From the NCBI RefSeq assembly GCF_000384215.1, contig NZ_KB913032.1, positions 5,910,588-5,974,587 on the forward strand: a stretch of 64,000 nucleotides of DNA, written 5' to 3'. Within the stretch, counting starts at the first letter, position 1, and each line of letters opens with the position of its first letter. This document shows, in pieces, positions 32,344 to 42,146 of the stretch. The notes under the pieces are model-generated. The model was not told where the DNA came from. It saw only the letters and a program-made list of their open reading frames with translations, and ran no database searches. A program made the translations under genes and the position numbers. Source of the stretch: Amycolatopsis alba DSM 44262. Its GTDB lineage: Bacteria > Actinomycetota > Actinomycetes > Mycobacteriales > Pseudonocardiaceae.

Positions 32344-35193
32344 ATGGTCCCGAGCATGCCGACGATCGGTGCGGCACCGGTGTTCGTGGCCCGCGACACC
32401 GAATTGGCCGAACTGGTGCGCGTCGCCGCTAGCCCGCCGTCGGTCGCCGTCGTCGAGGGCGAACCGGGTGTGGGCCGGAGCCGCCTGCTCGAAGAACTGG
32501 CTGCCCATCCCGTGATCGCGTCGCGCGTGGTCTGGTCCGCCCGATGCGGTTCCTTCGCGCGACCGTGCCGTCTGGCGCCCTTGGTCGACGCGCTGCTCGG
32601 GAAGAGCGAGGTGGCCGCCGCCCATGCGGCGGGTTTCTCCCCGGTGACCGGCGTCCTGCGACGGCTGATCCCCGAATGGTCGCCGTGGCTGCCGTCGTTC
32701 CCGGAGAACGCGGACGCCGACACCGTCCGGCAGCAGGAGTTCCGCGCCGTGCGCGAAATACTGACCGGCTGCGGTCCGGCGGTACTGGTGCTCGACGACG
32801 TCCACGCCGCCGACGACGACACGTGGGAGTTCCTGCGCGGTCTCGCGGCGTCCCCGGCGACGTCGCTGAGCGTGGTGGTCAGCGCGGCGGCGTGCGGTCC
32901 GCGCCGATTCCCGCCGCTGCGGGAAACCGCCGCGCAGCTCTCGCTCCCGGCGTTCACCGCCGACCAGGTGCGGACACTGCTGGACGCCTCCTTCGGCCGC
33001 TGCGCGCCGGATTTCGCCGAAGCGGCGCACCGGCGGACGTCCGGGATCGCCGTCGACCTGACGGCCTTGGTCCAGAGCGTCGGTGACACGGCCGAGGCGC
33101 TTTCGGCGGACAGGCTGGCATCGGCGACCGTGCCGCCGATCGTGCGGAGCCGGGTCGCCGGGCTGATGACGGCGATCGGGCAGGCCGCGCAGGACGTCGT
33201 CCGCGCGGCCGCGGTGCTGGGATCATCCGCCGGGGAACCGGATCTGGGCGCGGTGTCGGCGTCGTCCGGCGGGATCTCCGGAGCGGTCACCGAAGCCGTG
33301 GAGGCGGGACTGCTGCGGGATCTCGGCCGCGGCCGGTACGTCTCGGGGAGCCCGCTGATCGCCGAAGCGGTCTACGCGTTGCTTCCCGGTCCTTCGCGGT
33401 GCGCGATGCACGGACGCGCCGCCGCCCGGCTCGCGTCCGGTGCCGAGCCCTTCGCGTCGCTCATCGCCCGCCACGCGCGGCTCGCGGGTGACATCGACGC
33501 GTGGACACAATGGACCGGCGTCGCGGTCGACAACGCCATCGAAGACGGCCGGACCGAGGAAGCGAGCCGTCTGCTCGAAGCCGCTTTGCGGGACACGGAC
33601 CTGCCGCGGAGCGCGCGCGAGTCGTTCGCCGTCCGGCTCGGCCGGGAACTGCCGCGCAGCATCGCGCACGCCGGCACGGTCCGGCTGCTGCGGGAGATCC
33701 TGCGCGAATGGCCGCTGAGCAAGGCCGCGCGGGGCGAGATCCGGGTCCACCTCGGCCAGGTGCTGATCAACCAGGTCGGCAAGGTGGAAGCGGGCAGGCT
33801 CGAGATCGAACTGGGCGCGGCCGACCTCGGCAGGCGGCAGGCGCTGCTCGCCAGGGGACTGGTCACCTTGGCGCTGCCGCATATCGGGACGGTCCCGGTC
33901 GAAGAGAACTTCCGCTGGCTCGACGAGGCCGAACGGGCGAGCAAGGGGGAGCACGACGCCGGGCTGCTCGCCGCGATCGCCGCCAACCGGCTCTCGGCGC
34001 GGATGCAGATCGCCGATCCGGAGGCCTGGCAAGACATCGCGGACCTCCCGAGGGCCCCGGAATCGGCCGAAGTCTGCCGCCAGGTGGCCCGCACCTACAT
34101 CAACCTCGCCGACGCGGTGGCGTGGAACGGGCACTACCCGGTCGCGCGGGCCTACCTCTCGACCGCGCGGCGGCTGATCCGCGACGACCACCAGCCCTAT
34201 CTCGACGCGCTGGCCGACGGTACGGAACTGCGCCTCGACCTCGCGATGGGGGAGTGGGCGAGTGTCGCCGAGAAGGCTCGGGCGATGCTGACGCGGGTCG
34301 ACAAGGACAGCTCGCTGGCCGCCGAGCCGCTGCTCGTGCTCGGCTGGTACGAGTACGGGCAGCACCGGCCGACGGCGGCACTGCGCAGTTTCGACGCGGC
34401 GTTCGCGCTTTCCGCGGGCAGTGTTCCGGTGCAGGCTTCGGCGTACGCGGGCCGCGTCGCGGTCCATCAGGCGGGCAAGGACCTGCAAGCCGCCCGGCGC
34501 CTGGCCGAGTACGGCCTGGAGACCGTGCGCCGCAAGAACAACTGGGTCTGGGCGGCCGAACTGATGCCGTTCGCCGTGCGCACCATGCTCGGGCTGGGAC
34601 AGCACGTCGAGGCGAGGGAACTGCTCGCGGAGTATCGGCAGGGCATCGACGGCAAGGACGCGCCCGTCGCCAACGCGTCGGCGCTGCTGTGCCGGGGGAT
34701 GCTGACACAGGCGCGCGGCGAGACACTGGCCGCCGGTGATCTGCTGCTTGGCGCCGCGCAAGCGTACTGCGCCCTGCCGTTCCCGTACTTCGCCGCCTAC
34801 GCGGACGAACTCGCGGCCGTCTGCTTCTCGGAAGCGGGAGAGCAGGCGCGCGCCGTCGCTTCTTTCACCACCGCGGAGACGGTGTACGCGAGCCTCGGTG
34901 CCGCCGTCGACGCGCTCCGCTGCCGCCGGTCACTGCGCCGGTGTGATCCGGAAATGCCCCGACGCGGCCGCAAGGGGTACGGCGAGGGGCTGTCGCCGAG
35001 GGAGCTCGAGGTCGCCCGGCTCGCCGCGCAGAATCTCACCAACCGGGAGATCGGCGAGCGGCTGTTCCTCTCGCCGCGGACGGTCGAGATCCACGTCGGA
35101 CGGGCGCTGCGCAAATTGGGACTGCCGTCGCGCACCGTCCTGACCGAGGACCTGCTCCGTACCGCGACCGGGGAAGGTTCCAAAACCGCCTGA
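32344..35193 (+). CDS. Large ATPase-LuxR transcriptional regulator
   Basis: A protein of about 949 residues in the LAL-like architecture. An N-terminal AAA/STAND ATPase has Walker A GEPGVGRSRL near residue 39 and Walker B VLVLDDVHAADDD. A long helical TPR-like middle follows. Residues 883-949 form a LuxR helix-turn-helix: LSPRELEVARLAAQNLTNRE and the recognition region FLSPRTVEIHVGRAL. The start is ATG 32344 or 32356; neither has a good ribosome site. It lies between a cysteine protease and two serine proteases and shares an upstream motif with the S1 protease gene, suggesting control of extracellular proteolysis. Confidence 0.88.
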   Translation: MVPSMPTIGAAPVFVARDTELAELVRVAASPPSVAVVEGEPGVGRSRLLEELAAHPVIASRVVWSARCGSFARPCRLAPLVDALLGKSEVAAAHAAGFSPVTGVLRRLIPEWSPWLPSFPENADADTVRQQEFRAVREILTGCGPAVLVLDDVHAADDDTWEFLRGLAASPATSLSVVVSAAACGPRRFPPLRETAAQLSLPAFTADQVRTLLDASFGRCAPDFAEAAHRRTSGIAVDLTALVQSVGDTAEALSADRLASATVPPIVRSRVAGLMTAIGQAAQDVVRAAAVLGSSAGEPDLGAVSASSGGISGAVTEAVEAGLLRDLGRGRYVSGSPLIAEAVYALLPGPSRCAMHGRAAARLASGAEPFASLIARHARLAGDIDAWTQWTGVAVDNAIEDGRTEEASRLLEAALRDTDLPRSARESFAVRLGRELPRSIAHAGTVRLLREILREWPLSKAARGEIRVHLGQVLINQVGKVEAGRLEIELGAADLGRRQALLARGLVTLALPHIGTVPVEENFRWLDEAERASKGEHDAGLLAAIAANRLSARMQIADPEAWQDIADLPRAPESAEVCRQVARTYINLADAVAWNGHYPVARAYLSTARRLIRDDHQPYLDALADGTELRLDLAMGEWASVAEKARAMLTRVDKDSSLAAEPLLVLGWYEYGQHRPTAALRSFDAAFALSAGSVPVQASAYAGRVAVHQAGKDLQAARRLAEYGLETVRRKNNWVWAAELMPFAVRTMLGLGQHVEARELLAEYRQGIDGKDAPVANASALLCRGMLTQARGETLAAGDLLLGAAQAYCALPFPYFAAYADELAAVCFSEAGEQARAVASFTTAETVYASLGAAVDALRCRRSLRRCDPEMPRRGRKGYGEGLSPRELEVARLAAQNLTNREIGERLFLSPRTVEIHVGRALRKLGLPSRTVLTEDLLRTATGEGSKTA

Positions 35194-35201
35194 CCCCATT
35201 C

Positions 35202-35220
35202 CCTAGGGGTCCGTATTCGG
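35202..35220. promoter_or_regulatory. Second copy of the CCTARGGGTCCGTATT motif
   Basis: CCTAGGGGTCCGTATT matches 15 of 16 bases of the site at 32187-32202, in the same orientation. It begins 9 bases after the LuxR gene stop and about 165 bases upstream of the S1 protease start. Confidence 0.65.
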
Positions 35221-35272
35221 CGATTCGCTGGGTAATTCGTGAAGAAACCCCAGGTGAGAGGCTGTTTCTTTA

Positions 35273-35303
35273 AATAGTGGATCCGGTGCCGCGCTCCACT
35301 ATT
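35273..35303. promoter_or_regulatory. Leader inverted repeat before the S1 protease gene
   Basis: AATAGTGGA (35273-35281) and its exact inverse (35295-35303) enclose 13 bases. The left arm overlaps an A/T-rich stretch (TTTCTTTAAATAG) that may be the -10 region. It could be an operator or a 5' leader hairpin about 63 bases before the start codon. Confidence 0.45.
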
Positions 35304-35366
35304 GTTCCGTTTCCGCCGTCGGCCGACAGTTGTCCTGCATTCGCGATTTCCCTGAAAGGAATCACC

Positions 35367-36818
35367 GTGAGCAGAAAACGGATCTTCGGCGTGGTCGCCC
35401 TGACCCTGGCCGCGCTGGCACCGGCGGCGGGTATCGCCGTCGCGGCCGACTCCTCCCGTGCCGTCGCCCCCACCGATGTCGCGTCCTTGCCTTCGGGCGG
35501 CGTCCACGGCCAGAGCATCGGCGGCTCGCCCGCGTCGGTGAAGGACTACCCGTACGTCATCGCCGCCCTGCGGGAAGGTGGCTCGCGGCCGAAGGGGCAG
35601 AGCTGTTCCGGCTCCGTCATCGCGCCGCGGAAGGTCATGGTCGCGGCCCACTGCAAGGAACTGGCGGGCGAGAAGAGCGTCCTTTATGGACTCGACGACC
35701 TCAAGAGCGCGGGCGGCACGCAGCTGAAGGCCGTCGACTACAAGCTCCACCCCAAGTTCACCCAGCCCTGGAACGGCTACGACGTCGCCGTGATCACCGT
35801 CGACGGCGACATCCCGGCCCCGCCGGGCGGCTACGCGAAGGTCGCCACCTCCGCCGACACCGGCCTGGAGACGCCCGGCAAGGACGGGTTCAGCCTCGGC
35901 TACGGCAAGAAGGACATCAACGACTCCGCTCAGGACGTCACCCTGCACAAGCTGACCCTGCCGATCGTCGACGCGAGCCAGTGCACCGGCGTGGAGAACG
36001 GCGTCGACCCGAAGACGATGATCTGCGCCGGGTACTCCGACGGCCGCAAGACCGTCCTGCCCGGTGACAGCGGCGGCCCGTTCGTCGTCGGCGGGAAGGT
36101 CGTCGGGATCACCTCCTGGAGCCGCAGCGACTTCCGCTGGTACAGCGTCTACAGCAGGCTCAACAACGACATGGGGGACTGGGTCGCCGAGCAGATCGGC
36201 GGCGAGCAGCCGGGAGACGCCTTCACCCTCGCCGCGTCGCCTTCGTTGGTGAAGGTGCTGCCGGGGAAGTACGTGTCGGCGAGTGTCACGAGCAAGCCGG
36301 GCAAGAACGGCGCGGAGAACGTCACGCTTTCGGCATCGGGGCTGCCCGAGGGCGCCAAGGCCACGTTCCAGCCCGCCACGATCAAGGCGGGCGAAGTGGC
36401 GAAACTGACCATCGAGACCGCCGCCGGAACGCCGGAAAAAGCTTATCAGGTCACGATTTCCGGAAAGGGCACGACCGAGACGGCCACCGCCGGGCTCACC
36501 CTCACCGTCGGGTCGGGCGAACCTCCCGCGGGCGACCTGAAGGTGACCGTGAACCCGTCGTCCGGCTCCGGCCGCGCGGGCTCGCTGGTGAGCGCCACCG
36601 TCACCGCGACCGGCGGCAGCGGCTCGATCACATTGTCCGCCAGTGGTTCCGGGCTGCCGATCAACCCGATGTTCTCGCCGCGGAGCGTGTCCAGCGGCGG
36701 CAGCTCGACCATGCAGGTCTTCGCGCCGTTCCGGCCGGGCACGTACCCGGTCACGGTGACCGCCAAGGACAGCGGCGGCAAGACCGCGACCGCCACGTAC
36801 ACCCTCACCGTCCAGTGA
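35367..36818 (+). CDS. Secreted trypsin-like S1 serine protease with C-terminal beta domains
   Basis: A 483-residue preproprotein. The signal peptide covers about residues 1-30 (ending GIAVAADSS). The S1 domain has the triad His95 in VAAHC, Asp139 in YDVAVI and Ser235 in GDSGGP; IGGSPASVKDYPYV probably marks the mature N-terminus. Two Ig/fibronectin-like beta domains follow (about 285-375 and 385-483, rich in Thr, Ser and Gly), likely for substrate or wall binding. The GTG start has AAAGGAA upstream. It precedes the S8 protease by 26 bases and the two may be co-transcribed. Confidence 0.9.
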   Translation: MSRKRIFGVVALTLAALAPAAGIAVAADSSRAVAPTDVASLPSGGVHGQSIGGSPASVKDYPYVIAALREGGSRPKGQSCSGSVIAPRKVMVAAHCKELAGEKSVLYGLDDLKSAGGTQLKAVDYKLHPKFTQPWNGYDVAVITVDGDIPAPPGGYAKVATSADTGLETPGKDGFSLGYGKKDINDSAQDVTLHKLTLPIVDASQCTGVENGVDPKTMICAGYSDGRKTVLPGDSGGPFVVGGKVVGITSWSRSDFRWYSVYSRLNNDMGDWVAEQIGGEQPGDAFTLAASPSLVKVLPGKYVSASVTSKPGKNGAENVTLSASGLPEGAKATFQPATIKAGEVAKLTIETAAGTPEKAYQVTISGKGTTETATAGLTLTVGSGEPPAGDLKVTVNPSSGSGRAGSLVSATVTATGGSGSITLSASGSGLPINPMFSPRSVSSGGSSTMQVFAPFRPGTYPVTVTAKDSGGKTATATYTLTVQ

Positions 36819-36844
36819 ACTTCGCCGAAACAGAGGTGACCACC

Positions 36845-38377
36845 ATGCGTGACAAGACGAAATCCTTGCTGGCACTCGGTTTGTCGATCCCGCTGCTCGC
36901 ACTCGGCGCCGGAACCGCCGTCGCCGCCGAAGGTGCGGTGATTCCCGCCAAGGAACACTACGGCGACCAGTACATCGTCGTCCTTCACGACGTCGCCGCG
37001 GCCGGGCAGGCGGTGTCCGCCGATCTGGCGAAGCGGTACGGCGGCGAGGTCCGCTCGGTGTGGACCACGGCCGTCCGCGGGTTCTCGGCCAAGAACATGA
37101 CCCCGGCCGAAGCGCGGAAACTGGCCGCGGACCCGTCGGTCAAGGCGGTCTACGAAGACGGTACCGCACGCGGCACGGGCACCCAGCAGAACCCGACGTG
37201 GGGCCTGGACCGGGTCGACCAGAAGGACCTCCCGCTCGACAAGGCCTACACCTATCCCAACGAGGGCGCGGGCGTCACCGCCTACGACATCGACAGCGGC
37301 ATCAACCCGTCGAACCCGGAGTACGAAGGCCGCGCCAGTCTCGGCAAGGACTTCATGGGCGGAGACGGCAAGGATTGCAACGGGCACGGCAGTCACACGG
37401 CTGGCACGATCAGCAGCAAGACCTACGGTGTGGCGAAGAAGGTCAAGATCGTCGGGCTGAAGGCACTGGGCTGCGACAACACCGGTCCGGACTCCGGCAT
37501 CATCGACGCCGTCGACTGGGTGACGGCCAACGCGCAGAAGCCCGCCGTGGCGAACATGAGCCTGACGATGGACGCTCCCGGCGTCGGTGACGACGCGCTC
37601 AAGCGGTCGATCGCCTCGGGCGTCGTCTACGGCGTGGCGGCGGGCAACGCCTCCACCGACGCCTGCAACACCAGCCCGGCCCGCGTGCCGGAAGCGATCA
37701 CGGTCAACGCTTCGGACTCCAGCGACAACCGGTCGTCGTTCTCGAACTACGGCAGCTGTACCGACATCTTCGCGCCCGGCACGAACATCACGTCGCTGAG
37801 CCCGAACAACGGTGGTTCGGCGGGTATGAGCGGGACCTCGATGGCGACGCCGCACGTCGTCGGCGCGGCCGCGCTCTACCTGTCGGCCAATCCTGGCGCC
37901 ACGCCGCAGCAGGTCCGGGACGCGCTGGTGAACGGCGCGAGCTCGGGTGTCATCAAGAACGCGGGCAGCGGTTCGCCGAACAAGCTGCTGAACGTGTCGT
38001 CCATCGGCAGCGGCGGCCCCGGCCCGAAGTGCGGCGCCAAGTCGAACACCACGCCGGTGTCCATTCCGGACGCCGGGGCGGCGGTGACCAGTTCGGTGAC
38101 CCAGGAAGGCTGTGACGGCAAGGCTTCCGCGTCGTTGCCGGTCAAGGTGGACGTGTCGCACACCTACAGCGCCGACCTCGTCCTCGACCTGATCGGGCCG
38201 AGCGGCAAGGCCTACCGGCTCAAGGGTTCCGGCGGTGTCGGCTCGGCAGACGGGGTGCACCAGACCTTCACGGTCGACGCCTCCGGTGAGGCGGCCAACG
38301 GCACCTGGAAGCTGAGCGCGCAGGACGTGTACCGGTTCGACACCGGGAGCATCGACGGTTTCACCGTCACGTTCTGA
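36845..38377 (+). CDS. Secreted S8 subtilisin-like protease with I9 propeptide and P-domain
   Basis: A 510-residue precursor. A signal peptide (about 1-29, ending AVAAEG) is followed by an I9 inhibitor propeptide (YIVVLHDV through VKAVYEDG). The peptidase domain has the triad Asp150 (YDIDSGIN), His181 (NGHGSHTAG) and Ser332 (GTSMATPHV). The C-terminal 110 residues form a proprotein-convertase P-domain (SADLVLDLIGPSGKAYRL, then ANGTWKLSAQDVY). It is typical of exported actinomycete proteases. A hairpin terminator follows the stop. Confidence 0.93.
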   Translation: MRDKTKSLLALGLSIPLLALGAGTAVAAEGAVIPAKEHYGDQYIVVLHDVAAAGQAVSADLAKRYGGEVRSVWTTAVRGFSAKNMTPAEARKLAADPSVKAVYEDGTARGTGTQQNPTWGLDRVDQKDLPLDKAYTYPNEGAGVTAYDIDSGINPSNPEYEGRASLGKDFMGGDGKDCNGHGSHTAGTISSKTYGVAKKVKIVGLKALGCDNTGPDSGIIDAVDWVTANAQKPAVANMSLTMDAPGVGDDALKRSIASGVVYGVAAGNASTDACNTSPARVPEAITVNASDSSDNRSSFSNYGSCTDIFAPGTNITSLSPNNGGSAGMSGTSMATPHVVGAAALYLSANPGATPQQVRDALVNGASSGVIKNAGSGSPNKLLNVSSIGSGGPGPKCGAKSNTTPVSIPDAGAAVTSSVTQEGCDGKASASLPVKVDVSHTYSADLVLDLIGPSGKAYRLKGSGGVGSADGVHQTFTVDASGEAANGTWKLSAQDVYRFDTGSIDGFTVTF

Positions 38378-38412
38378 ACCCACTGAGACTCGCCGGCAGG
38401 GCGGGGAGGGAA

Positions 38413-38449
38413 GCACCGGCGGGGCCCGCTTCGGCTGCCCCGCCGGTGC
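38413..38449. terminator. Hairpin terminator after the S8 protease gene
   Basis: A perfect 12-bp stem, GCACCGGCGGGG at 38413-38424 and its inverse at 38438-38449, with a 13-base loop, begins 36 bases after the protease stop. No T run follows, as is common in high-GC actinobacteria. Confidence 0.75.
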
Positions 38450-38572
38450 CGTCGTGAGTGACGGGTCGTGAGTGGTAAGGGGCGTTAGAGCGGACCAGCA
38501 TTTGCCTACCCGCGCCTGACCTGCGCGTGGGTGGCGGTTCCGCGGCTGTCGGGCGGTCGCCCGGTCTTGAAT

Positions 38573-38627
38573 CTTGATCAACGGAGGATCCGGGACGCTC
38601 ACCGTCCCCGATCCTCCGTTGATCAAG
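38573..38627. repeat. Long hairpin 1 inside the MITE-like element
   Basis: Arms of about 25 bases (starting CTTGATCAACGGAGGATC) pair with one mismatch around a loop of about 5 bases. The stem would be very stable in RNA or single-stranded DNA. Confidence 0.75.
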
Positions 38628-38711
38628 GTCGCACCGGTCACGACCGGTGGCAGATACGCGACGGGGGAAGCTTCCGGACGTACAACGTCCCGAATCCCTC
38701 ATCACCGAGAC

Positions 38712-38760
38712 CGAGCGTGGAGGAATCAGGACGTTGAACGTCCCGAATCCTCCACACTCG
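38712..38760. repeat. Long hairpin 2 inside the MITE-like element
   Basis: Arms of 24 bases (starting CGAGCGTGGAGGAATC) pair with three mismatches around one central base at 38736. GGACGT and ACGTCC meet at the tip, a theme shared with the degenerate copy at 38676-38690. Confidence 0.7.
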
Positions 38761-38876
38761 ACCGCCAGTCGCACCAGCGGGTAGACAAATACGGGTCCGT
38801 TCTAACCCGAATCGCCACTCACGACCCCATTGTGAAGCCGGGCAAAGTGCTCAGGTGCCCTCGGGTGAGCCGACAC

Positions 38877-38937
38877 TTGACAGCGAAGTAAGTCTACCCT
38901 TAGTTTCCCCCTGTAACTTTCTAGGGCTAGGGGTGGG
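38877..38937 (+). promoter_or_regulatory. Promoter and possible operator of the TetR-irtAB operon
   Basis: A perfect -35 element TTGACA lies at 38877-38882, with TAGTTT at 38901-38906 as a possible -10 (18-base spacer). CTACCCTTAG (38894-38903) and CTAGGGCTAG further on form partly matching inverted arms that could bind the TetR protein encoded next. Confidence 0.5.
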
Positions 38938-39636
38938 ATGTCCAATATCGGGGGCCGTCCGGCCAAGATCGCGAGGGACGACATCCTGCGCGCCGGACGG
39001 GAGCTCGGGATGCGACGGCTCAGCGTGAAGGCGGTCGCGGCCCGGCTGGGGGTGACCGCGACCGCTCTCTACCGGCACGTCGACGGCCGGTGGGGGCTGG
39101 AGCGGCTGGTCGGGGAGAGCATCCTGGCCGAGCTGCGGCTTCAGGACGATCATGACCACGACCTCGAACAGCACCTGCTGTCGTTCGCCCTGCAGATGCG
39201 GGCCTTCGTGCTGGAGAAGCCGGGCCTGGTCACCTATCTGCAGCTGTTGTTCCCGCGTGGGGACGGCGGTCAGCGCCTGCTGAACACCGAGGTCGACGCG
39301 CTCGTCCGCCGGGGGTACGCGCCCGCCGAGGCGATCGTGCTCAGCGGCGCGGTCGCGTCGCTGACCATCGCGATGACGGCGTCCGAGGAGAACAGCATGG
39401 CGGCCGAGGAGGCCGACGGCGACGGGCTGGACCGGGAGCGGCAGGCGGTCCGCGACCGGCTGGCCGTCGACGATCGGCTCGCCGCGCCGTCCGCCGCGTT
39501 GCCGCAGGTGCCGCGGCCCGAGTACGTGCGGTTGCTGCTGACCGCGTCGATCCGCGGCCTGATCGGGTCCTGCCCGCCGGGCAGGCCGGTCGCCGAGATG
39601 GTGGCCGATCTGGCGTCCACCGGGAAGGGGCTGTGA
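38938..39636 (+). CDS. TetR family transcriptional regulator
   Basis: A 232-residue TetR/AcrR protein. The helix-turn-helix reads [20 protein letters not shown]. The C-terminal domain resembles the TetR_C group of TetR-like repressors ([13 protein letters not shown]). The ATG at 38938 follows a GGGG-TGGG ribosome site. It is the first gene of an operon with irtA, irtB and an esterase (TGATG junction), so it probably controls siderophore uptake and its own synthesis. An IdeR/DmdR-type iron box was not recognised upstream. Confidence 0.88.
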   Translation: MSNIGGRPAKIARDDILRAGRELGMRRLSVKAVAARLGVTATALYRHVDGRWGLERLVGESILAELRLQDDHDHDLEQHLLSFALQMRAFVLEKPGLVTYLQLLFPRGDGGQRLLNTEVDALVRRGYAPAEAIVLSGAVASLTIAMTASEENSMAAEEADGDGLDRERQAVRDRLAVDDRLAAPSAALPQVPRPEYVRLLLTASIRGLIGSCPPGRPVAEMVADLASTGKGL

Positions 39637-42146
39637 TGGCGCGCGGGTTCCAAGGCGCGGTGATGCGGGGTTTCGGGGCCAGGGACCACGAAGCGACCGT
39701 CGTCGAAACCCAAGAGATAACGCCGGGTTTCGTGCGGGTCAGGTTCGTCTCGCCGACGTTGTTCGAAGACGTCGTCGTGGAGCCGACGGCCTGGCTCCGG
39801 TTCTGGTTCCCGGACCCGGAAGGCGGCCAGACGGAGTTCCAGCGCGCGTACACGCTCACCGAAGCCGATCCGGAGTCGGGCAGGTTCGCGATCGACGTCG
39901 TCCTGCACGAACCCGCCGGTCCCGCGTCGCACTGGTTGCGGGAAGCGCGGCCGGGGTCGACGGTTCCGGTGATGTCGCTGGGTTCGTCGTCCTTCGCGGT
40001 GCCTGCCGAACCGCCCGCCGGCTATCTGCTGATCGGCGACTCCGCCTCGATCCCCGCGATCAACGCGATCCTCGAAGTGGTCCCGGCGGACCTCCCCGTC
40101 GAGCTCTATCTCGAAGAGCACGACGAGACCGACCGGCTGATCCCGCTGGGCCACCACGCGAGGCTGGCCGTGCACTGGGTGCCGCGCCTGGACGCGACGT
40201 CGCTGGCCGCGGCGATCGAGACGCGCGACTGGTCGGACTGGCAGGCGTGGCTGGCACCCGAAGCGGGCTCGCTCAAACATCTCAAGACCCGCCTGCGGGA
40301 CACGTTCGGTTTCCCCAAGTCCGAGGTGCACGGCCGGGCGTACTGGTACTACGGCCGGGCCATGGGCGGGTTCCGCGGCGAGAAGGAAGCACCGGCGCCC
40401 GAGGCCCCGAAGCCGGTCGAGAAGGCGACCAAGGGGGCTTGGCGGGCACAGGCCGCCGGACGGCTGCTCGCGCCGGTGCGGCGCACGCTGATCTTCGCCG
40501 GGATCCTGCAGGCCATCGTGACCCTGATCGGTCTCACGCCGTTCGTGCTGCTGGTGGAGCTGGTCCGGCGGCTGCTCACGGGCGGCGAATCGCTGTGGGC
40601 GATCGGTGTTGCGGCGCTGGTGCTGCTCGGCGTGGGAACACTGCTCGAGTCCGCGCTCGTGCTCTGGCTGCACGCGGCCGACGCGCGGTTCGCCCGTGAC
40701 CTGCGGCAGCGGTTGCTGGGCAAGCTCGCGAGGCTTCCGCTGGGCTGGTTCACCGCCCGCGGTTCGGGAACGGTCGCGAAACTCGTGCAGGGCGACACGC
40801 TCTCGCTCCACTACCTGGTCACGCACGCCGTTCCCGACGCGGTGGCCGCCGTCGTCGCGCCGGTCGCGGTGCTGGTGTACCTGTTCGCGGTCGACTGGCG
40901 GCTCGCCCTCGTCCTGCTCGTCCCGATCCTCGTCTACCTGGTCACCACGTCGATCATGGTCGTCCAATCGGGACCCAAGACCGGCCAGGCGATGCGCTGG
41001 GCGGAACGGATGGCGGGCGAGGCGGGCGCGTACCTGGAGGGACAGCCGGTGATCCGGGTGTTCGGCGGCGCGGCGGCGTCGTCGTTCCGGCGGCGGCTCG
41101 ACGGGTACATCGGCTTCCTCGGCGACTGGCAGCGCCCGTTCACCGGCAAGAAGACCATGCTGGACTTCGCCACCCGGCCCGCCACGTTCCTGCTGCTGAT
41201 CACCGGCGCCGGAATCCTGATGGCGATGGAGCCGGTGACGCTGATCTCGTTCCTCTTGCTGGGCACCACGTTCGGCGCCCGGCTGCTGGGCATCGGCTAC
41301 GGCCTCGGCGGCGTCCGTGAAGGGATGCTCGCCGCCCGCCGGATCCAGGTCGTCCTCGACGAACCCGAACTGTCCACAGTGGAGCTTGAAGTCAGGGACG
41401 GTGTCGAGCCGGGCACGGTGGAGCTGGACCGCGTGGGCTTCGCCTACCGCACCGGGGTTCCCGTGCTGGAGAACGTTTCCCTGACCTTGCGACCCGGCAC
41501 GGTGACCGCGCTGGTCGGCCCGTCGGGAGCGGGGAAGTCGACTCTCGCCGCCCTGGTCGCACGGTTCCACGACGTGACCGAGGGGACGATCCGGGTCGGT
41601 GGCCGGGACGTCCGGTCCTTCGCCGCCGACGAACTCTACGGCCGGGTGGGGTTCGTGCTGCAGGATCCGCAGCTCGTCCAGGGGACCGTGCGGGAGAACA
41701 TCGCCCTCGCCGTCCCCGGCGCCACCGAAGAGCAGGTCACCGCCGCTGCCCGCGACGCGCAGATCCACGAGCGGATCCTGCGGTTGCCCCAGGGCTACGA
41801 CACCGTCCTCGGCGCCGGTTCCCAGCTGTCCGGCGGGGAACGCCAGCGGGTCGCCATCGCCCGCACGATCCTCGCGGACGCCCCTGTCCTCGTCCTCGAC
41901 GAAGCGACCGCCTTCGCCGATCCCGAGTCGGAGTACCTCGTGCAACAAGCACTCGACCGGCTCACCGCCTGCCGGACCGTCCTGGTCATCGCCCATCGCC
42001 TGCACACCGTCACCGGCGCCGACCGGATCGTGGTCCTCGACCACGGGAAGATCGCCGAAAGCGGGACCCACGAAGAGCTGCTGGCGTCGGACGGCCGCTA
42101 CACCCGGCTGTGGCAGGCCGGAGCCGGTGCGGGGGTGACCGCGTGA
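39636..42146 (+). CDS. irtA: IrtA-like siderophore ABC transporter with fused SIP flavoreductase domain
   Basis: An 836-residue fusion. Residues about 15-250 are a siderophore-interacting protein (SIP) FAD domain ([43 protein letters not shown]). Residues about 265-550 are six membrane helices of an ABC exporter-type half transporter. The ATPase follows with Walker [10 protein letters not shown] (about 629), signature [12 protein letters not shown] and Walker [16 protein letters not shown]. This SIP-TMD-NBD order is diagnostic of mycobacterial IrtA, which imports ferric mycobactin-type siderophores and reduces the iron. ATG 39636 shares a base with the TetR stop. Confidence 0.93.
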   Translation: MARGFQGAVMRGFGARDHEATVVETQEITPGFVRVRFVSPTLFEDVVVEPTAWLRFWFPDPEGGQTEFQRAYTLTEADPESGRFAIDVVLHEPAGPASHWLREARPGSTVPVMSLGSSSFAVPAEPPAGYLLIGDSASIPAINAILEVVPADLPVELYLEEHDETDRLIPLGHHARLAVHWVPRLDATSLAAAIETRDWSDWQAWLAPEAGSLKHLKTRLRDTFGFPKSEVHGRAYWYYGRAMGGFRGEKEAPAPEAPKPVEKATKGAWRAQAAGRLLAPVRRTLIFAGILQAIVTLIGLTPFVLLVELVRRLLTGGESLWAIGVAALVLLGVGTLLESALVLWLHAADARFARDLRQRLLGKLARLPLGWFTARGSGTVAKLVQGDTLSLHYLVTHAVPDAVAAVVAPVAVLVYLFAVDWRLALVLLVPILVYLVTTSIMVVQSGPKTGQAMRWAERMAGEAGAYLEGQPVIRVFGGAAASSFRRRLDGYIGFLGDWQRPFTGKKTMLDFATRPATFLLLITGAGILMAMEPVTLISFLLLGTTFGARLLGIGYGLGGVREGMLAARRIQVVLDEPELSTVELEVRDGVEPGTVELDRVGFAYRTGVPVLENVSLTLRPGTVTALVGPSGAGKSTLAALVARFHDVTEGTIRVGGRDVRSFAADELYGRVGFVLQDPQLVQGTVRENIALAVPGATEEQVTAAARDAQIHERILRLPQGYDTVLGAGSQLSGGERQRVAIARTILADAPVLVLDEATAFADPESEYLVQQALDRLTACRTVLVIAHRLHTVTGADRIVVLDHGKIAESGTHEELLASDGRYTRLWQAGAGAGVTA

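Larger units (their letters stand above)
38463..38827. mobile_element. MITE-like palindromic element of 365 bp
   Basis: The arms at 38463-38513 and 38777-38827 are 51-base imperfect inverted repeats with about 41 matching positions, beginning GGGTCGTGAGTGG and containing TTAGA, CGGACC, ATTTG and CTACCCGC blocks. Two long hairpins (38573-38627 and 38712-38760) and a degenerate copy of the second's loop region (GGACGTACAACGTCC at 38676-38690) lie inside. No transposase is encoded. It fills most of the 560-base gap between the S8 protease and TetR genes. Confidence 0.6.

Noticed and set aside
39270..42071. A 933-codon minus-strand open frame opposite the TetR and irtA-like genes
   Set aside because: The sense strand encodes clear SIP and ABC transporter motifs. 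The antisense product is Arg/Gly/His-rich, as expected for high-GC shadows.
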